Of a DNA stretch of 64,000 bases, positions 1 to 10,379 are shown piece after piece. Both the position numbers and the translations under genes were made by a program. The stretch is taken from the NCBI GenBank assembly GCA_949825065.1, contig OX463856.1, forward strand, positions 18,844,632 through 18,908,631, written 5' to 3'. Every line of letters begins with the position of its first letter. Within the stretch, counting starts at the first letter, position 1. The notes below the pieces were generated by a model that searched no databases, had not been told where the DNA came from, and worked only from the letters and a program-made list of their open reading frames with translations. Origin of the DNA: Odontocerum albicorne. Taxonomy: Eukaryota > Arthropoda > Insecta > Trichoptera > Odontoceridae.

Positions 1-660
1 TCACACTTTTTAACCGGGTTTAATATTTATATAGGCGTGTTTCGTGTGTCTCTCAGCTCTTTCAAGAAAAGTGTCTTATATTTAGCGTAATACTTGAAAT
101 ATTTTAAATTTTTACACGATTTAACATGTTATATTTTGTAATGTTTTAGTGTTTCATATATCATATATATTTTTCTATTGTTCTTATCAAGTAAGTGTTC
201 AAATTTTGAATTGTTTAATACATGTTTTTTGATACTTGTTATGTTTGGTCCTTGAACGAATTAGGGAAACCTGTCATGTGCAAAGGATCTGAAAATTGAA
301 TTAATAAATGGAGTTAAATATTCCATAAAATAATAATTCCTTAATATACCGGCTATGCTATGCGTTTTATGTAGATTTCGATAGAAATACTACATTTTGC
401 GGAGGGTTTCATGTCGCAAATTTCTGAAAAAATTCATGCATTTTCTTCAATCATTCTTAGGAGACACCGAAACTACCCCCTATTTATTAGTTTATCGAAA
501 TGTTTATTTATTACTTAAGTGTATATAATGATGCGATTATTTCGTGAAAAATGGTCGAGTACTAACAGGGTGTAATTAAATAGGAAATATATTTTTCTTT
601 CCCAGAGATGAAATCTATCTAATTCTTGCGGTCATTGCTGAAAAAGCTTTTTTTATTTGT
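1..660. other. AT-rich stretch, nothing recognised
   Basis: No TE-like coding frame, tandem repeat or tRNA-like box was seen on either strand. It ends where a SINE-1 head begins. Confidence 0.5.
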
Positions 661-838
661 GACAACCTTCGTGGCCTAGTTTGTAAGACACCTTCTTCCA
701 ACTCAGGATGTTTTGCGTTCGATAAAAAATATTCGGTAGTGATTAAGGCCTCTTTGATATCTAGTTAATTGGAATTGATTATAACATAGCTATATACCGC
801 CCAGGTTGTTCTATACGCATCACAAGTGTAATATAATA
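661..838 (+). mobile_element. SINE-1 copy, tRNA-derived
   Basis: The head reads like the family (GTGGCCTAGT then a TTCG remnant of the B box). The body keeps TAAGGCCTCTTT, and the end keeps CCAGGTTGTTCTATAC followed by ACAAGTGTAATATAAT. The copy is diverged; the middle, after the TTCG, has lost several bases. Confidence 0.6.
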
Positions 839-886
839 GACATAAATAGTTCTATATGAATTAATTATTTTTTTCCAATTCAGAGT

Positions 887-1236
887 ACAATTTTATAAAG
901 CGCAGTTTAGAGAGCAAACTCTCCTTAAGGGTGCTCTAGCTCGGGACTCGAACCCACTATTATTAAACAAATAACATCTGGTAGATTTAGCGTCCCCCGA
1001 GCGAATAATGTATAACACTTCCTTTTGTATACAGTACAACCGTGTGGGATAATTGTCAGATGGCAATTTCTTCTAATCAACCTAATTCTAATTCTTCTAA
1101 TAAATCAAGGATGTTTATGAGGCATTAAACGAAAATCAGATTGAAAACCCTTTTTTTTAAATCTGGGATCCAGCGATATGAACCTGTAACTTCCGGGTCG
1201 CAAGACAGGTCTTACCAACTAGGTCACGGAGGCCGA
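887..1236 (-). mobile_element. Composite SINE-1 with LINE-F-type tail
   Basis: Read on the minus strand, it starts with a tRNA-like head (cggaggccg... end, A-box CCTAGTTGG, B-box remnant near 1175-1190). It passes through the SINE-1 body and the GTATAC motif at about 1027, then runs without a gap into a second segment with GGGTTCGAGTCCCGAG (about 940-955) and the TTTAGAGAG stretch shared with LINE-F 3' ends. At about 350 bp this is the most complete composite copy. The same order recurs at 14958-15275. Confidence 0.65.
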
Positions 1237-1504
1237 AATCATCTTAGCTATTCACCCTACTTAATTACATAACGTTTAAGTTAACATACATTCTCAATTG
1301 TTTGAAGTCTTATTCTGTCACCCGTCCTTCTCCTTATTTACTCTTCTCGTGTATTTTCAATACTTTTTTAAGTTTATGTTTTAGTAACTCTCTCCAAGAA
1401 AATAACTCCAGGGGCGGCTTTACGAAGTAAATATCAGTATAAGAGGGATTATACAATCCATATTGGCAGCGTATATGTTTTTGATCCAGCCATTTTTTCC
1501 CCTT

Positions 1505-2030
1505 GAGGCTTTTTTCTGGTTGATTGTAAGAAATTGCTAGATTGATAATGAACGTGTTGATTTCTTGGCAAAGGACGCATGTTCTGCCAGTTGTGCCCTA
1601 TGTGATTTTTCACACCCAGTAACTGATCTTTCAAATAAAAATAAACAGGATGCTTGCCACCAATGGGCGTTGGATTGGAATATGACTGGGGCACATAAGG
1701 GCTCTAGATATAAATCAATCCAACAAACTTTCCCTTTAAAGTCATGGTTTAATATAATAAGAATGAATAAGATAGAAGTTTCTGTCAAGTGTTTTTTTGC
1801 GGACGGGTAACTGTGTATTGGCTAGTCACCTTTACAGAATGTGTATTGTAGAGAATCCCGGCTGCGAGTGTGGTCTGGATGATAACACTATATACCATGT
1901 ATTTTTCGATTGTCCTTCGCGAGACAGATTTGATTTACTAAAGGCTGTATCTTTGTCGTGTCCAATGAACGTTGCGTTTCTTTTTCTTCGAGGAACTTTT
2001 CCACTTATAGATCGATTGTTAATTTTTTGA
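1505..2030 (+). pseudogene. Non-LTR retrotransposon ORF2 relic, RNase H and C-terminal region
   Basis: Frame 2 (about 1536-1800) reads NERVDFLAKDA, the end of an RNase H domain, followed by a W...Y...P...WF spacer typical of I/jockey/R1-type elements. A frameshift at 1797-1810 moves the reading to frame 3, which gives TGNCVLASHLYR and then CECG...HVFFDCP. That last part is the Cys/His-rich motif after RNase H (C-x-C-x7-8-H-x4-C). There is an in-frame TAG just upstream of the RNase H part. Together these are one decayed ORF broken by at least one stop and one frameshift; the RT and endonuclease are absent. The family is clear; the exact clade (I, R1 or jockey) is not. Confidence 0.75.
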
Positions 2031-2394
2031 AGTTAAAACTTTAAATGGTGTAGAATTGTAATTAAAAAAAATGTTTTATTGGTTGACTCACATAATTGCA
2101 TTATGACTTGAATTTGATGACACAAATCATCCTAGTTTGGATGGATTGCCTATTAAAAAAAAGTTTGCTAGGTTAAATCCGAAATGTAAAATAATTTAAT
2201 ACAATCCACATACATGTTGTGGTCCGTTGTGGACTAGAAATAAATAAGAATAATTCGAGAAATAGTATCGAATATTTTGTAATTTTTAGTTGAAAATTAT
2301 ATTTTTGCGGAAAGGTATTTTCTTCATTATTCAGTAAAGAAACTGTTACTTGGTATAAGCAAATAATAAACATTATGAAATATTATTTTACTGA

Positions 2395-3090
2395 CAAATT
2401 TGCTGTATGAGAGGGAAACGTGAGCCTATAAAGAGACTAAGAGGAGTCGAATAAATATTATAGAAATGCGTACTTTGAAACGAATACCTACATTGTACCT
2501 CCATGACAGAATGCAGGGTGAAGTGATTAGGGATGAGTGGGAACTTAAGGTTGATATATTGAGTAAGATGAAGAAGAGCACGTTGATATGGTTTGATCAT
2601 GTGGAGCGAACGAATGAAAAAATACTAACAAAATATATACAAATGTGAGTGGAAGACATGCGAGAGGAAGACCAAGGGAAGTATTGCATTGTATTGCATT
2701 AAACTTTCGTTGTAAACAGTACAACCTGGCCATGTGGCAATATCTTCCAATCTACCAGAAAGTTGTTGAAGACGCCTTAAGTGAAAAACAGACTGGAAAC
2801 CTTTTTAAAAAATCTGGATTCCAATGGGAATCGAGCCTCCAATATCTAGGCTGGAAGACAAGCGTCTTACCAACTAGACCACGGAGGTAGTCAAAGAAAG
2901 TATACTCGGATCAAGTGAACGATATTCTGAAAGAAGAAAACGTAGAAAATCAGAGAAATGATAAAAGTTGTATGATAGGGTTTAGGGATGTGGATGAAGC
3001 TAGGGATGTGTGGCGAAATTGGAAAGTCTTGCGCTGTGTCCTCTCTGCTTGTCCCGATAGGGAGATAGCGTGATGGTATGTATGTGTGTT
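2395..3090 (+). pseudogene. LINE-A 3' fragment, interrupted by SINE-1
   Basis: LINE-A is the commonest element here. Its frame runs MRTLKRI...YDRIRNGVIRDE-type residues, then KMKKSTL.WF.HVER.NE, then VSGRHARGRPR, a basic motif closing the ORF2 C-terminus of a non-LTR reverse transcriptase. The first part is 2395-2684. The frame stops at the SINE inserted at 2685-2891 and resumes at about 2904 with GGATCAAGTGAACGAT, continuing to the family 3' end GCGTGATGGTATGTATG at about 3090. The copy has in-frame stops and no RT core. The clade is uncertain; this C-terminal type is widespread in insects. Confidence 0.8.
2685..2891 (-). mobile_element. SINE-1, best-bounded full copy
   Basis: This copy defines the family. 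On the minus strand it starts with a tRNA-like head: CTCCGTGGTCTAGTTGG holds an A box, and a degenerate B box lies at about 2835. Then come TTTAAAAAGGTTTCCAGTCTG, GGTTGTACTG and an (AATAC)-rich 3' tail. The length is 207 bp. It lies inside LINE-A and is flanked by a 12-bp imperfect target duplication, CAAGGGAAGTAT (2673-2684) and CAAAGAAAGTAT (2892-2903), 10 of 12 identical. SINEs of this kind are transcribed by Pol III and moved by a partner LINE; that role is from general knowledge. Confidence 0.85.
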
Positions 3091-3402
3091 AAAGAATCTT
3101 GTCAGATATTTCCATGTTGAACTTTAGCTTATCTTGAATAAGTAAGATTAGAATTTCAATACATAACATAATGAAGGTCGTTAACAATCGGAATATTGAT
3201 TAACATGCGAGAAGACAATTAATTGGAGAGAGTAGCCGTGCTGTGCCGTTTGATCTTCAAAGGCCTCAGGGGGATAATGCGTGACAACATCTCTGAGCTC
3301 TGCATTTGTGATGATTCTCCTGAACTTGGAGGGCAAGCTCTGAAATCACATTAGCAATTAACCACATTGCAATTAAACGGGTCGTTAAAGTTTTTGACTG
3401 GA

Positions 3403-3540
3403 GCCTTCTTTTTTGCTGAACTTGTTCAGTGGAATTGTTTGCACGTGGATCTACCTACTAAGAATAATTTGGAAGCTTTCACAGATAAGTTAAAAACGTC
3501 TTTTTATACGACAAGTTGTAAAAGATCGTTTAAAAGTTGA
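3403..3540 (+). pseudogene. Non-LTR reverse transcriptase C-terminal end
   Basis: A 46-codon open stretch ends in TGA at 3538-3540. It contains W-N-x-L (WNCLHVDLPTKNNLEAF) and then a Lys-rich TDKLKTSF, the usual closing motif of CR1/jockey-like ORF2 (WNSLP...FK). The upstream part is not recognisable. I cannot assign it to one of the families named here. Confidence 0.5.
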
Positions 3541-3889
3541 TCACTGTGTCACTAAATGGTGCCAAAGAATACATCATTATGAAAATCTTAAAATAATTTT
3601 ACTCAATTTTATTTAAAATCAGGTGTTTTGTTTTATAAAACTTGCGTAGCGATATGTATTTAATAAAATAAAAATATTTTTTATTAAAACGAAATACAGC
3701 CTTAGATTAATTACTTAATGCTCGAAAAATATACTTATAAGTAATAAAAATCTATTTTACATTTAACAAACAAATTATTACACTACCTAATGTTAAGGTC
3801 AGAATAAATGCGAATAAACTGTACACAATATTTTTATTGAAATTAGAAAAATACGTGTGGTAACGGCATATGAGAGAAAAATACATTAA

Positions 3890-4125
3890 ATGATTAGGGA
3901 TATGGTTTAGACGTGTAGAATGTATGAGATGGTTTAGATGTGTAGAACGAATTAATGAAAATTAACAAAACAAATATAGTGCAAATGTTAGGCATGTAAG
4001 AAGACTAAGGAAAGAATGGTTGGATAAATAAATAATTTTTTAAACGAAGGAAACGTAAGTTATAAAAATCACAGAAGCTGTGTAAGAAGAAAGAAGGATT
4101 TAGAGTGTCACGAATAGGAAAGTAT
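3890..4125 (+). pseudogene. LINE-A fragment, heavily decayed
   Basis: It matches LINE-A from GATTAGGGATATGGTTTAGA through ACAAATATAGTGCAAATG and GAAGACTAAGGAAAG to GATAGGAAAG-like sequence. A segment around ATGGTTTAGA.GTGTAGAA is tandemly repeated (3900-3950). Many stops. Confidence 0.6.
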
Positions 4126-4330
4126 GTAGTATATTATATATGTGAGTGAAATAAAGTTAGTTGCGATTTGAGAGAAGACTCGGATACAAAAAAAAAGTTC
4201 TTTATCGTAAATGTCATGCAATTTTTACTATAAATCACAATGTTTTTGTTGTTTTTAAAGCATGAAACTATATGCAAACATTTAAAATTACATTTTTGCC
4301 CTAGTTTGCAAAGTACACAAGTTTTTTCTC

Positions 4331-4567
4331 ATAATAGAAAATATCTCTAAGCAGTTTTACTCTTTCAAAAGGTTTTTTTTGTTTTATAGCAGTAATTATC
4401 ACTTAGAAGTTTTATTCTGTATCAGGTTTTTGTAGTTATTTTTTTTAGTATTATATTATAATAGAAAATCTCTCTTAGATGTTTTATCCTGTATCGAAAG
4501 GTATTTTTGTAGTTTTATAACAGAAATTCTCTATTAGAAGTTTTGTCCTGTATTAAAATAAATTTTA
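4331..4567 (+). repeat. ~60-bp tandem repeat, four diverged units
   Basis: Units start at about 4331, 4386, 4458 and 4517, each beginning ATAAYAGAAA or similar and holding YTTAGAAGTTTTRTYCTGTAT. Spacing is 55, 72 and 59 bp. No coding sense. Confidence 0.6.
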
Positions 4568-6054
4568 CAACTATGGTCGAGGGACGCGTAGAGTTATACA
4601 AAAGGATTATCATTCAGTTTTACCTTTGATGGCATCATCCTTTTACGACTTGGTCAAATAAAGAAACCGCGGCTCGTCATTAATAATTAAACCGCAATAA
4701 AATATATTGCCCCTTATCCGAGGTGGGATGATCTTAAATTTGAAATATTTATGCATATTATATTGTTTATATGTATTTACTTAGGCGTGTCATAAAACCA
4801 TCGTTACTTGCATAAATCTTGTTGGTGTCAAAAATTTACTTTTGTTTTTATTTCGCAAATATCTGACTGTTTATTTTGTTTTTAAACCAATTGATATTTT
4901 TGTTAAAGTATTTTTTGTATTTAATTTAATTATGAGATAAATTTAGACAAAGAATTTGTAACTTTGAAATTGATGTATATTTTATTTAACATTCGACACG
5001 TGTTTGAACTTATCACGGATTGATCTTGTTGATAGATTTTATCGATACTGATCTTACACGTCTCGGTAGATTAATTGAGGATCGAGCTCCTTAGTAAATT
5101 TTGTAGACATAACCAAGCCACTTCAGAGAAACACGAAATCTTCGTTCCTATTGTAATTATTCTGAGACTTTTATCTATTAAAATTAATTGTATTGTAAAT
5201 TTTATTTTGCGTAATTTTGAACAGTTCAAAATTGTGTTTAAATTTTATGTTACGTAATTTGAACAGTTGTGATCACCATGATACATGAAATTAATATCAG
5301 AACAAAAAAAAAGTGATAAGAGCAGAATAATGCAATAGAAATGAGTGTTAGGTGAAGAATATCTGGTATTACTAAGTTTGATATTGTTAGAAATTAATCG
5401 AATAAAGTATAAATACTCGTTTAATAAGTACAGTTCAGAAAGGGATCTCGAGGCGGTTTAGTTATGTTGAAATGCGAAAGGCTTAAAAATTAACTATGTA
5501 TGCCTGATATTAATGAAGAAGTAGACCGATGAAAGGGTATAATGAGATAGTTATGGTAATTTTAACTGAGGGATAGGTAAACAGTATGAGAAACAGGAGC
5601 ACACCTTTGACGAAATAAATTGACGTGGACGAGGCGTGAGCTGTATAAAAAAACGCAGAGGTCTGTTTTATCTATGGTTACATTGTGAATATTTATTTTT
5701 CGGATTTGTATCATAAGGCATGCAACTAAAGGAAAAATAATAATCTGTAAGAAAAAATATAATTAGGTTATGTAGATAAACACAAAAAAAAATCGCGATC
5801 CTTGGGCTAACAATGTAATGAGACAGAAAATTCTCAACAAAAGGGAAATATCAAGGTTTGTTATTACGAGTATTAACACGTTGTATCCCGATTCTGTGTT
5901 TTAATGTGATAAACTAGATTTGCGTTTCGATCCTGTTGATTAACCTCTCTTTAAAAATAGCATATTACTGGAATCTAGTAATTATTTTTGAAAACAATTC
6001 AACGTTTTAATGAGTCTCCTGATTTATGTTTCTTGATTTCTAGCATAGGCAATA
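4568..6054. other. AT-rich stretch, nothing recognised
   Basis: Contains only short chance ORFs, for example 5075-5257 which opens without a recognisable motif. No TE similarity was found by reading. Confidence 0.45.
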
Positions 6055-6062
6055 CCCTAGAG

Positions 6063-7491
6063 CAGTGGTCGGCAAACTCATTAGTCAACAGAGACAAATA
6101 TCAACAGTACAACGATGGAGATTTCTCTTGAGAGCCAAATTTCTTAAACTTAAACTAGTATATAGGTAGGTACACTGTTTATTAAATTAATAAACTTTAA
6201 TTAAAGTTTTAAGTCTTAATTAAACTATAGGTACACTGAATAAAACTTGAAATCATACTTAATAATGATCTTATTTATTGATAAAAATTAAATTGTAAAT
6301 AAGGTATCCATAAAATGAAATCATGACAATGACTGACAAACACTTAATGTGAACAATGTCCTTGCATCTCCTTGGAAAGTTTGGGTAAGTCAGGTTTGTA
6401 ATTTGAAGTTTTTAATTTTAGGCACGATTTCAGGTTCTTGTCAATAAGACAATTTCTCAATTTACTCTTGATAAGGTTCATGCTTGAAAAAGATTGTTCG
6501 CACGAATATGTAGAACCGAAAAGGGAAAGAATAGCAAACGCCAGTTTTTTCAACAGATCATATAAGTCAGGAATACTATTCCAGGTGTTAAAAATCATCA
6601 TGTCTTCCTTCTCCAGGTCTGTCAAAGCCAACCACTTGTGCTTTGAACTAAGTTAACATTTGTTTTTCTCCAATATTTCCATATCAGCACAAGACGTTCA
6701 AATTTAGAGCTCCATAATTCTTTGTTCTTTAAATCCAGCAATTGCATTTCAAAGTTGCCAATGTCAACATTAAAGGGAGAAAAAATTTATTCTGTTACAG
6801 TGGCATTAAGAGGGTTTTTAACAAAGGCTAACGTCGCTTTTCTGTTTCTGAATTCCTGAAACCTGTTGAGAAAAGCTTCCCTCATATTTAAAATTGTCGT
6901 TTTGAAATAGCGAATGTCAATATCAGAATTATTTTCTCAGCTATGTTTCAGCAGGCTTGGAAAATGAATCAAAGTTTCTGTTTCAAAATCTTGAGCAAAA
7001 AGGGATAATTTGGTTTCGAATGAAATAACTTCTTCTAACATCGAAAAAAATGTGTTTCCATTCCCATGTAGTTTACGATTAAGCTGATATAGATGAGACG
7101 TAACGTCTACCATGAAATAATTTTTTTGGATCCACTGATCGTCCGTTAGTTCTGGATAGTGAGCACCCTTCTCAAGGAGAAATGCTTTAATTTCTGTTAA
7201 TAAGGAAGCGAAACGTTTTAAAACGTTTCCTCTTGATAACCAACGTACCTTATTATGCAGCAGAAGATCTGTGTACTCACTCACTCTTCATTTCTATTAA
7301 AAATTCTTTAAATTGCCGATGATTAAGAGCTTTAGCTATAATAGAGTTGATAATCTCAATCACCAATTCCACAACTTAGCAAATTTCTTCTGGAAATGTC
7401 TGCGCACAAAGCGCTTCTTGTCTGCGCACAAAGCGCATTTGTGGCAGAGCCGCACTTAAAGGGCCCGCGAGCTGCGGTTTGCCGACCAAGG
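6063..7491 (-). mobile_element. hAT transposon with TIRs and 8-bp TSD
   Basis: The left end starts CAGTGGTCGGCAAAC (6063-6077) and the right end closes GTTTGCCGACCAAGG (7477-7491); the inverted ends match at 13 of 15 positions. The element is flanked by a perfect 8-bp duplication, CCCTAGAG, at 6055-6062 and 7492-7499, which is diagnostic of hAT insertion. The subterminal GAGCTGCGG and AGAGCCGCAC are also typical of Charlie-like hAT ends. Length is 1429 bp, less than half of an autonomous element. Only the C-terminal half of the transposase remains inside. Confidence 0.92.
6344..7410 (-). pseudogene. hAT transposase, C-terminal half (GTF2IRD2/ZBED-like)
   Basis: Reading from about 7400 downward, the frame gives ALNHRQFKEFLIEM, then NKVRWLSRGNVLKRF, a hallmark of GTF2IRD2/ZBED-type (Charlie-like) hAT transposases. 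The 6937-7284 part is open. It continues through a broken segment (6632-6936, with FKTTILNMREAFLNRF and LWSSKFERL) into 6344-6631. That last part carries the hAT C-terminal dimerisation motif: LAFAILSLFGSTYSCEQSFS followed by MNLIKSKLRN. There are in-frame stops at about 6660, 6780 and 6937. The BED zinc finger and the N-terminal catalytic part are missing, so the copy is non-autonomous. The preserved frame over about 350 codons suggests it is younger than the LINE relics. Confidence 0.88.
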
Positions 7492-7689
7492 CCCTAGAGA
7501 ATGGAAATATGCATTAATTCTGACGTCGCGTCATGCAGTAAAGTGTCAGAACTTGTAGATTTTGTCATCTGAATCTGGAATTTAATTCAGTCTTCGAGTC
7601 CAATAGAATAAGAAATTTACAGGATCTTCCAGGCGGGTTGTCTAAACATGTGTTGATATGTATTTCATGAACTGACAGAAAAATAACCA

Positions 7690-7806
7690 TGTAGAACTTG
7701 CAAGGTACGTGCTAAAAACAAGAAGAGAAGTGAGACCCGGTACATGTGTAAGATGTGTGATGTAACTCTCCACAAAGGAGAATGTTGGCAGAATATTTAC
7801 ACTTGA
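7690..7806 (+). pseudogene. piggyBac-like transposase C-terminal Cys-rich domain
   Basis: Thirty-eight codons ending in TGA read C-K-V-R...KRSETRYMCKMCDV-L-H-K-G-E-C-W-Q-N-I-Y-T. The ET/ESRYxCxxCDVxLCxxxCFxxYHT pattern is the zinc-binding C-terminus of piggyBac-family transposases. The usual first Cys pair is partly altered (C..V instead of C..C). Sequence upstream to about 7620 may continue it with frameshifts. No catalytic domain or TTAA-flanked ends were found beside it. Confidence 0.75.
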
Positions 7807-8270
7807 CTAAATTCTTGCAGTATTTTAAACAAATGTACAAAGTTTTAATACAATATTCTTTATATTTACTTAGATGTGGCAACTTTACTTAACTCTTCAC
7901 AAAATCTGAATTACTCAAAAACAAACCGGGCAATAGAAAAGGTGGTCATGATTTCAATCGGGTTTTAAGTGTTAGTGTAACAAAGAAATCTGGAGTAGTT
8001 TGACCATACAAAGAGATGTGTAATATAGTTATATTATAACCTAGTGTTACCCACGTTCAAGACACAGTTTAAAAGCAAGAAGAGATAACTGAGTGAATCT
8101 CTTGATAAATAGTTTTTTTAACAACGGGCAAAAATTACTTTTTTATTCTAGTTTCCACTTCGAAAATGCATGTAAAAAATATTTTCAGGTAGCAGTAGAT
8201 TAATTCGTTATAGCAGATCAGTTGGTTAAGTCAAAGTAATGACAAAAACAAAATTAATGCTAAGGGTGGT
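7807..8270. other. AT-rich stretch, nothing recognised
   Basis: Lies between the piggyBac fragment and the 27-bp array. No repeat or coding signal was identified. Confidence 0.45.
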
Positions 8271-8271
8271 T

Positions 8272-8425
8272 ATGTTTAAATACACAATTCTTGTTTAAAT
8301 ACATCATTTTTGATGTTATGTTTAAATACATAATTCTTGATGTTATGTTTGAATACATAATTCTTGACATTATGTTTAAATACATAATTCTTGATGTTAT
8401 GTTTAAATACATAATTATTGATGTT
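8272..8425 (+). repeat. 27-bp minisatellite
   Basis: Five full 27-bp units (8291-8425) of the type ATGTTTAAATACATAATTC plus TTGATGTT, preceded by one shortened unit (8272-8290). The period is a multiple of three, so it produces a spurious repeating ORF (MFKYIILDV). This is repeat DNA, not a protein gene. Confidence 0.9.
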
Positions 8426-8519
8426 TACGCATCCATAATATACTCAACAATGAGTTTGGTCATTTTGTGTTAGTGACATATTGCTACTATTATTTTGTTT
8501 CTTTAACTCTTCTTTCCAG

Positions 8520-8642
8520 GGACGAGAGTATTTAATTGACATACGTGATAAGCTGGTTGACTTAAATGCCGAGTTCCTAGTTATTTGGTCAAAAGGTCTA
8601 CGGTGTTTGAGCATAGAAATTAAGCGTAATGGGGAAGAGTGA
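8520..8642 (+). other. Exon-like open segment behind a strong splice acceptor
   Basis: A pyrimidine-rich tract (TTTCTTTAACTCTTCTTTCCAG) ends at 8519. It is followed by 40 open codons (GREYLIDIRDKLVDL then NAEFLVIWSKGL...) and TGA at 8640-8642. Phase 0 is possible after CAG. The composition is closer to coding than its surroundings. I do not recognise the peptide; the N-terminus of a LINE ORF is the main alternative to a host last exon. Confidence 0.25.
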
Positions 8643-8718
8643 ACATATTTATATTTTTATTTGATTATCAAAAAAAATATTATTCATACTTCATTAAATC
8701 ATGTTGCTTTGTCATTAT

Positions 8719-8798
8719 GAAATGCAAACCCTCAAAACTATTGCGGGCAAAACACTTCAAGATAGTCAGAAACTCCCGTATCCGAGAAATATGTTGTT
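8719..8798 (+). pseudogene. LINE-D-type RT fragment
   Basis: The frame EMQTLKTIAGKTLQDSQ corresponds to the (A)EMKxLRKIAGKTLxDRxR motif of the same non-LTR family seen at 26660-26990. Only this short piece is recognisable. Confidence 0.45.
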
Positions 8799-8994
8799 GC
8801 GAGATGAGGTAGAAATCGCAAAAAAACTCCCAAAATATAGAACGATATCAGGGTGTGAACAGTTCAAGAGAGGCAGTTCCTATCATAACATATCACATAT
8901 CTAACTTAAGAGAAACAAGCAGAAGTCAGTTTTATAACAAATGCATCTAGAGCTGAGTTTCATTTCTTTGAAGAGCTGAGTTTCATTTCTAGAC

Positions 8995-9245
8995 TGGCAA
9001 TATTCAGCTTGCAAAGAGTTTTCTAATAATTTGGACACATTGCCCGTAGTGAAAGAGATAGTTTGAAAAGGTATTGGAGGCGAGAAAAGAGATCGCAGAA
9101 GAGTAAGATCTCAGATGCGTTGGATAAACCAAGCAAGATGGGCAACAGTAATGTCTCGAATCGCTACTCCCCAAATCTGGAGTACAGAAACAAGTTAAAT
9201 AATGTTGAAAATTTGTAAGAAAACAACTCCTTGTCATTTTGATAA
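8995..9245 (+). pseudogene. LINE-C ORF2 C-terminal fragment
   Basis: With one frameshift at about 9070 it reads FGHIARSERDSLKR, then KRDRRRVRSQMRWINQA, then a W-containing tail. That is the FGHIARR...RGRSPMRW.DQI pattern of a common insect non-LTR element (often annotated as craniofacial-development-protein-2-like). Stops are present. Confidence 0.5.
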
Positions 9246-9267
9246 TTGGTTTGGTATCCCTCCATAT

Positions 9268-9515
9268 ATAATTTTGAAGAGCATTGTCTCCGGCTTCATA
9301 ATCGAGCCTTTGGGTGTCGAGTCACTGGACTAGCCATGGGACTAGTAATTTGTACATGTTGGTAACCACATATACTGCATATAAAAGGACAGCAATACAA
9401 AACGCGCATCTAGAGCGATCAAGTACCTATTATCAGATAAACTCTTTTTAGCAGACTGAGACCCTTTTTATTCGGGTATCATCGGGAATCGAATCAGAAA
9501 TTTCCGGTTGATAGA
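9268..9515 (-). mobile_element. SINE-2 copy
   Basis: SINE-2 shares the tRNA-like head of SINE-1 but has another body. Here, on the minus strand, the head is at 9478-9515 (TCGGGAATCGAATCAGAAA read on plus), followed by the ATTGCTATCAGACTGAGAC-like segment. The end has GAGCCTTTGGGTGTCGAGTCACTGGACTAG near 9300-9340. The internal part (9345-9410) is diverged. Confidence 0.6.
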
Positions 9516-9639
9516 CAATGATAGACAAGAAAAATTCTTTTAAAAGTTAACAATGGTACAAAGACATTGTATGAGTAAAAAAGAATAATCGTATCTAACG
9601 CCTGAAACAAACAATAAACATACAAAGTATCGCTTATTA

Positions 9640-9790
9640 CCGCGGTGATCGGTGATCACTAATCAGTCACGTGTCCATATAGGGATGGGAATGCGGTTCT
9701 GTGATGCTGCAGTGCCTAATGATAACGCAGGCCTTCGCCTGTCTACACGGGACCAGCTGGCGTATTAAGTTGCCCTACCATAGGTTGTCA
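9640..9790. other. GC-richer segment of unknown origin
   Basis: Around 9640-9790 the base composition rises well above the background and includes ACGCAGGCCTTCGCCTG, a short near-palindrome. No reading frame or known repeat was recognised. It lies just upstream of the mariner relic but shares no obvious boundary with it. Confidence 0.3.
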
Positions 9791-9907
9791 ATAGTGTAGT
9801 ATCGTATGGTACTTGACGATTTATACCAACCAACCAAAAAACGCCTTCTAATAAAATGTAAAGAATACATATGAAATATGTCTATGCAATAAATATGCCA
9901 AATGTAT

Positions 9908-10330
9908 TTTTGGCATATCAGTGACTGGCGATGAAAAATTGATATATTTCGAGAATCCTAAGCGTAAAAGATCATGGGTAACTAACTCCAAGCAAAGCAG
10001 CGACATCGACTGCAAGGCCAAATCGCTATGGACGGAAGACAATGCTCTGTGTTTGGTGGGATCAGAAGGGCGTTATCTATTATGAGCTGCTAAAACCTGG
10101 CGAAACCGTTAATATTGAACGCTTCTGACAACAAATGATGGATTTGAACCAAGCATTGCGTGAAAAATGACCAGAATATCAAAAGAGGACACAACATGAT
10201 TTTGCTTCATAATAATGCACCATCGCACACCGCAAAACCGGTCAAGGAAACGATTGAGGCGTTTAGTTGGCAAATACTTACGCATGCGGCTTACTCACCA
10301 GACTTGGCTTATCATTTTCATACAATAAAT
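9908..10330 (+). pseudogene. mariner transposase relic
   Basis: It reads VTGDEKLIYFENPKRKRSW, then CVWWDQKGVIYYELLKPGE, QALREK.PEYQKR, LLHNNAPSHTAKPV and HAAYSPDLA, the order and wording of a mariner (DD34D) transposase catalytic domain. The first Asp is kept in GDEK. The second catalytic Asp is changed (HDNAP to HNNAP), and the PSDYHLF segment carrying the third is lost after PDLA. There are frameshifts near 9970-10010 and 10190, and stops at 10126 and 10168. No N-terminal helix-turn-helix region or TIR was found. Inactive. Confidence 0.88.
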
Positions 10331-10379
10331 GTGTATTTTCTATAAAAAAATCCGGTTTCATATTTACAGACCTATGTAT

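Noticed and set aside
1409..1430. hAT-like terminus CAGGGGCGG, also at 48789 and 55199
   Set aside because: No matching inverted end or 8-bp duplication could be found near any of the three.
8291..8473. Repetitive protein MFKYIILDV-type
   Set aside because: The frame is a by-product of a 27-bp tandem repeat.
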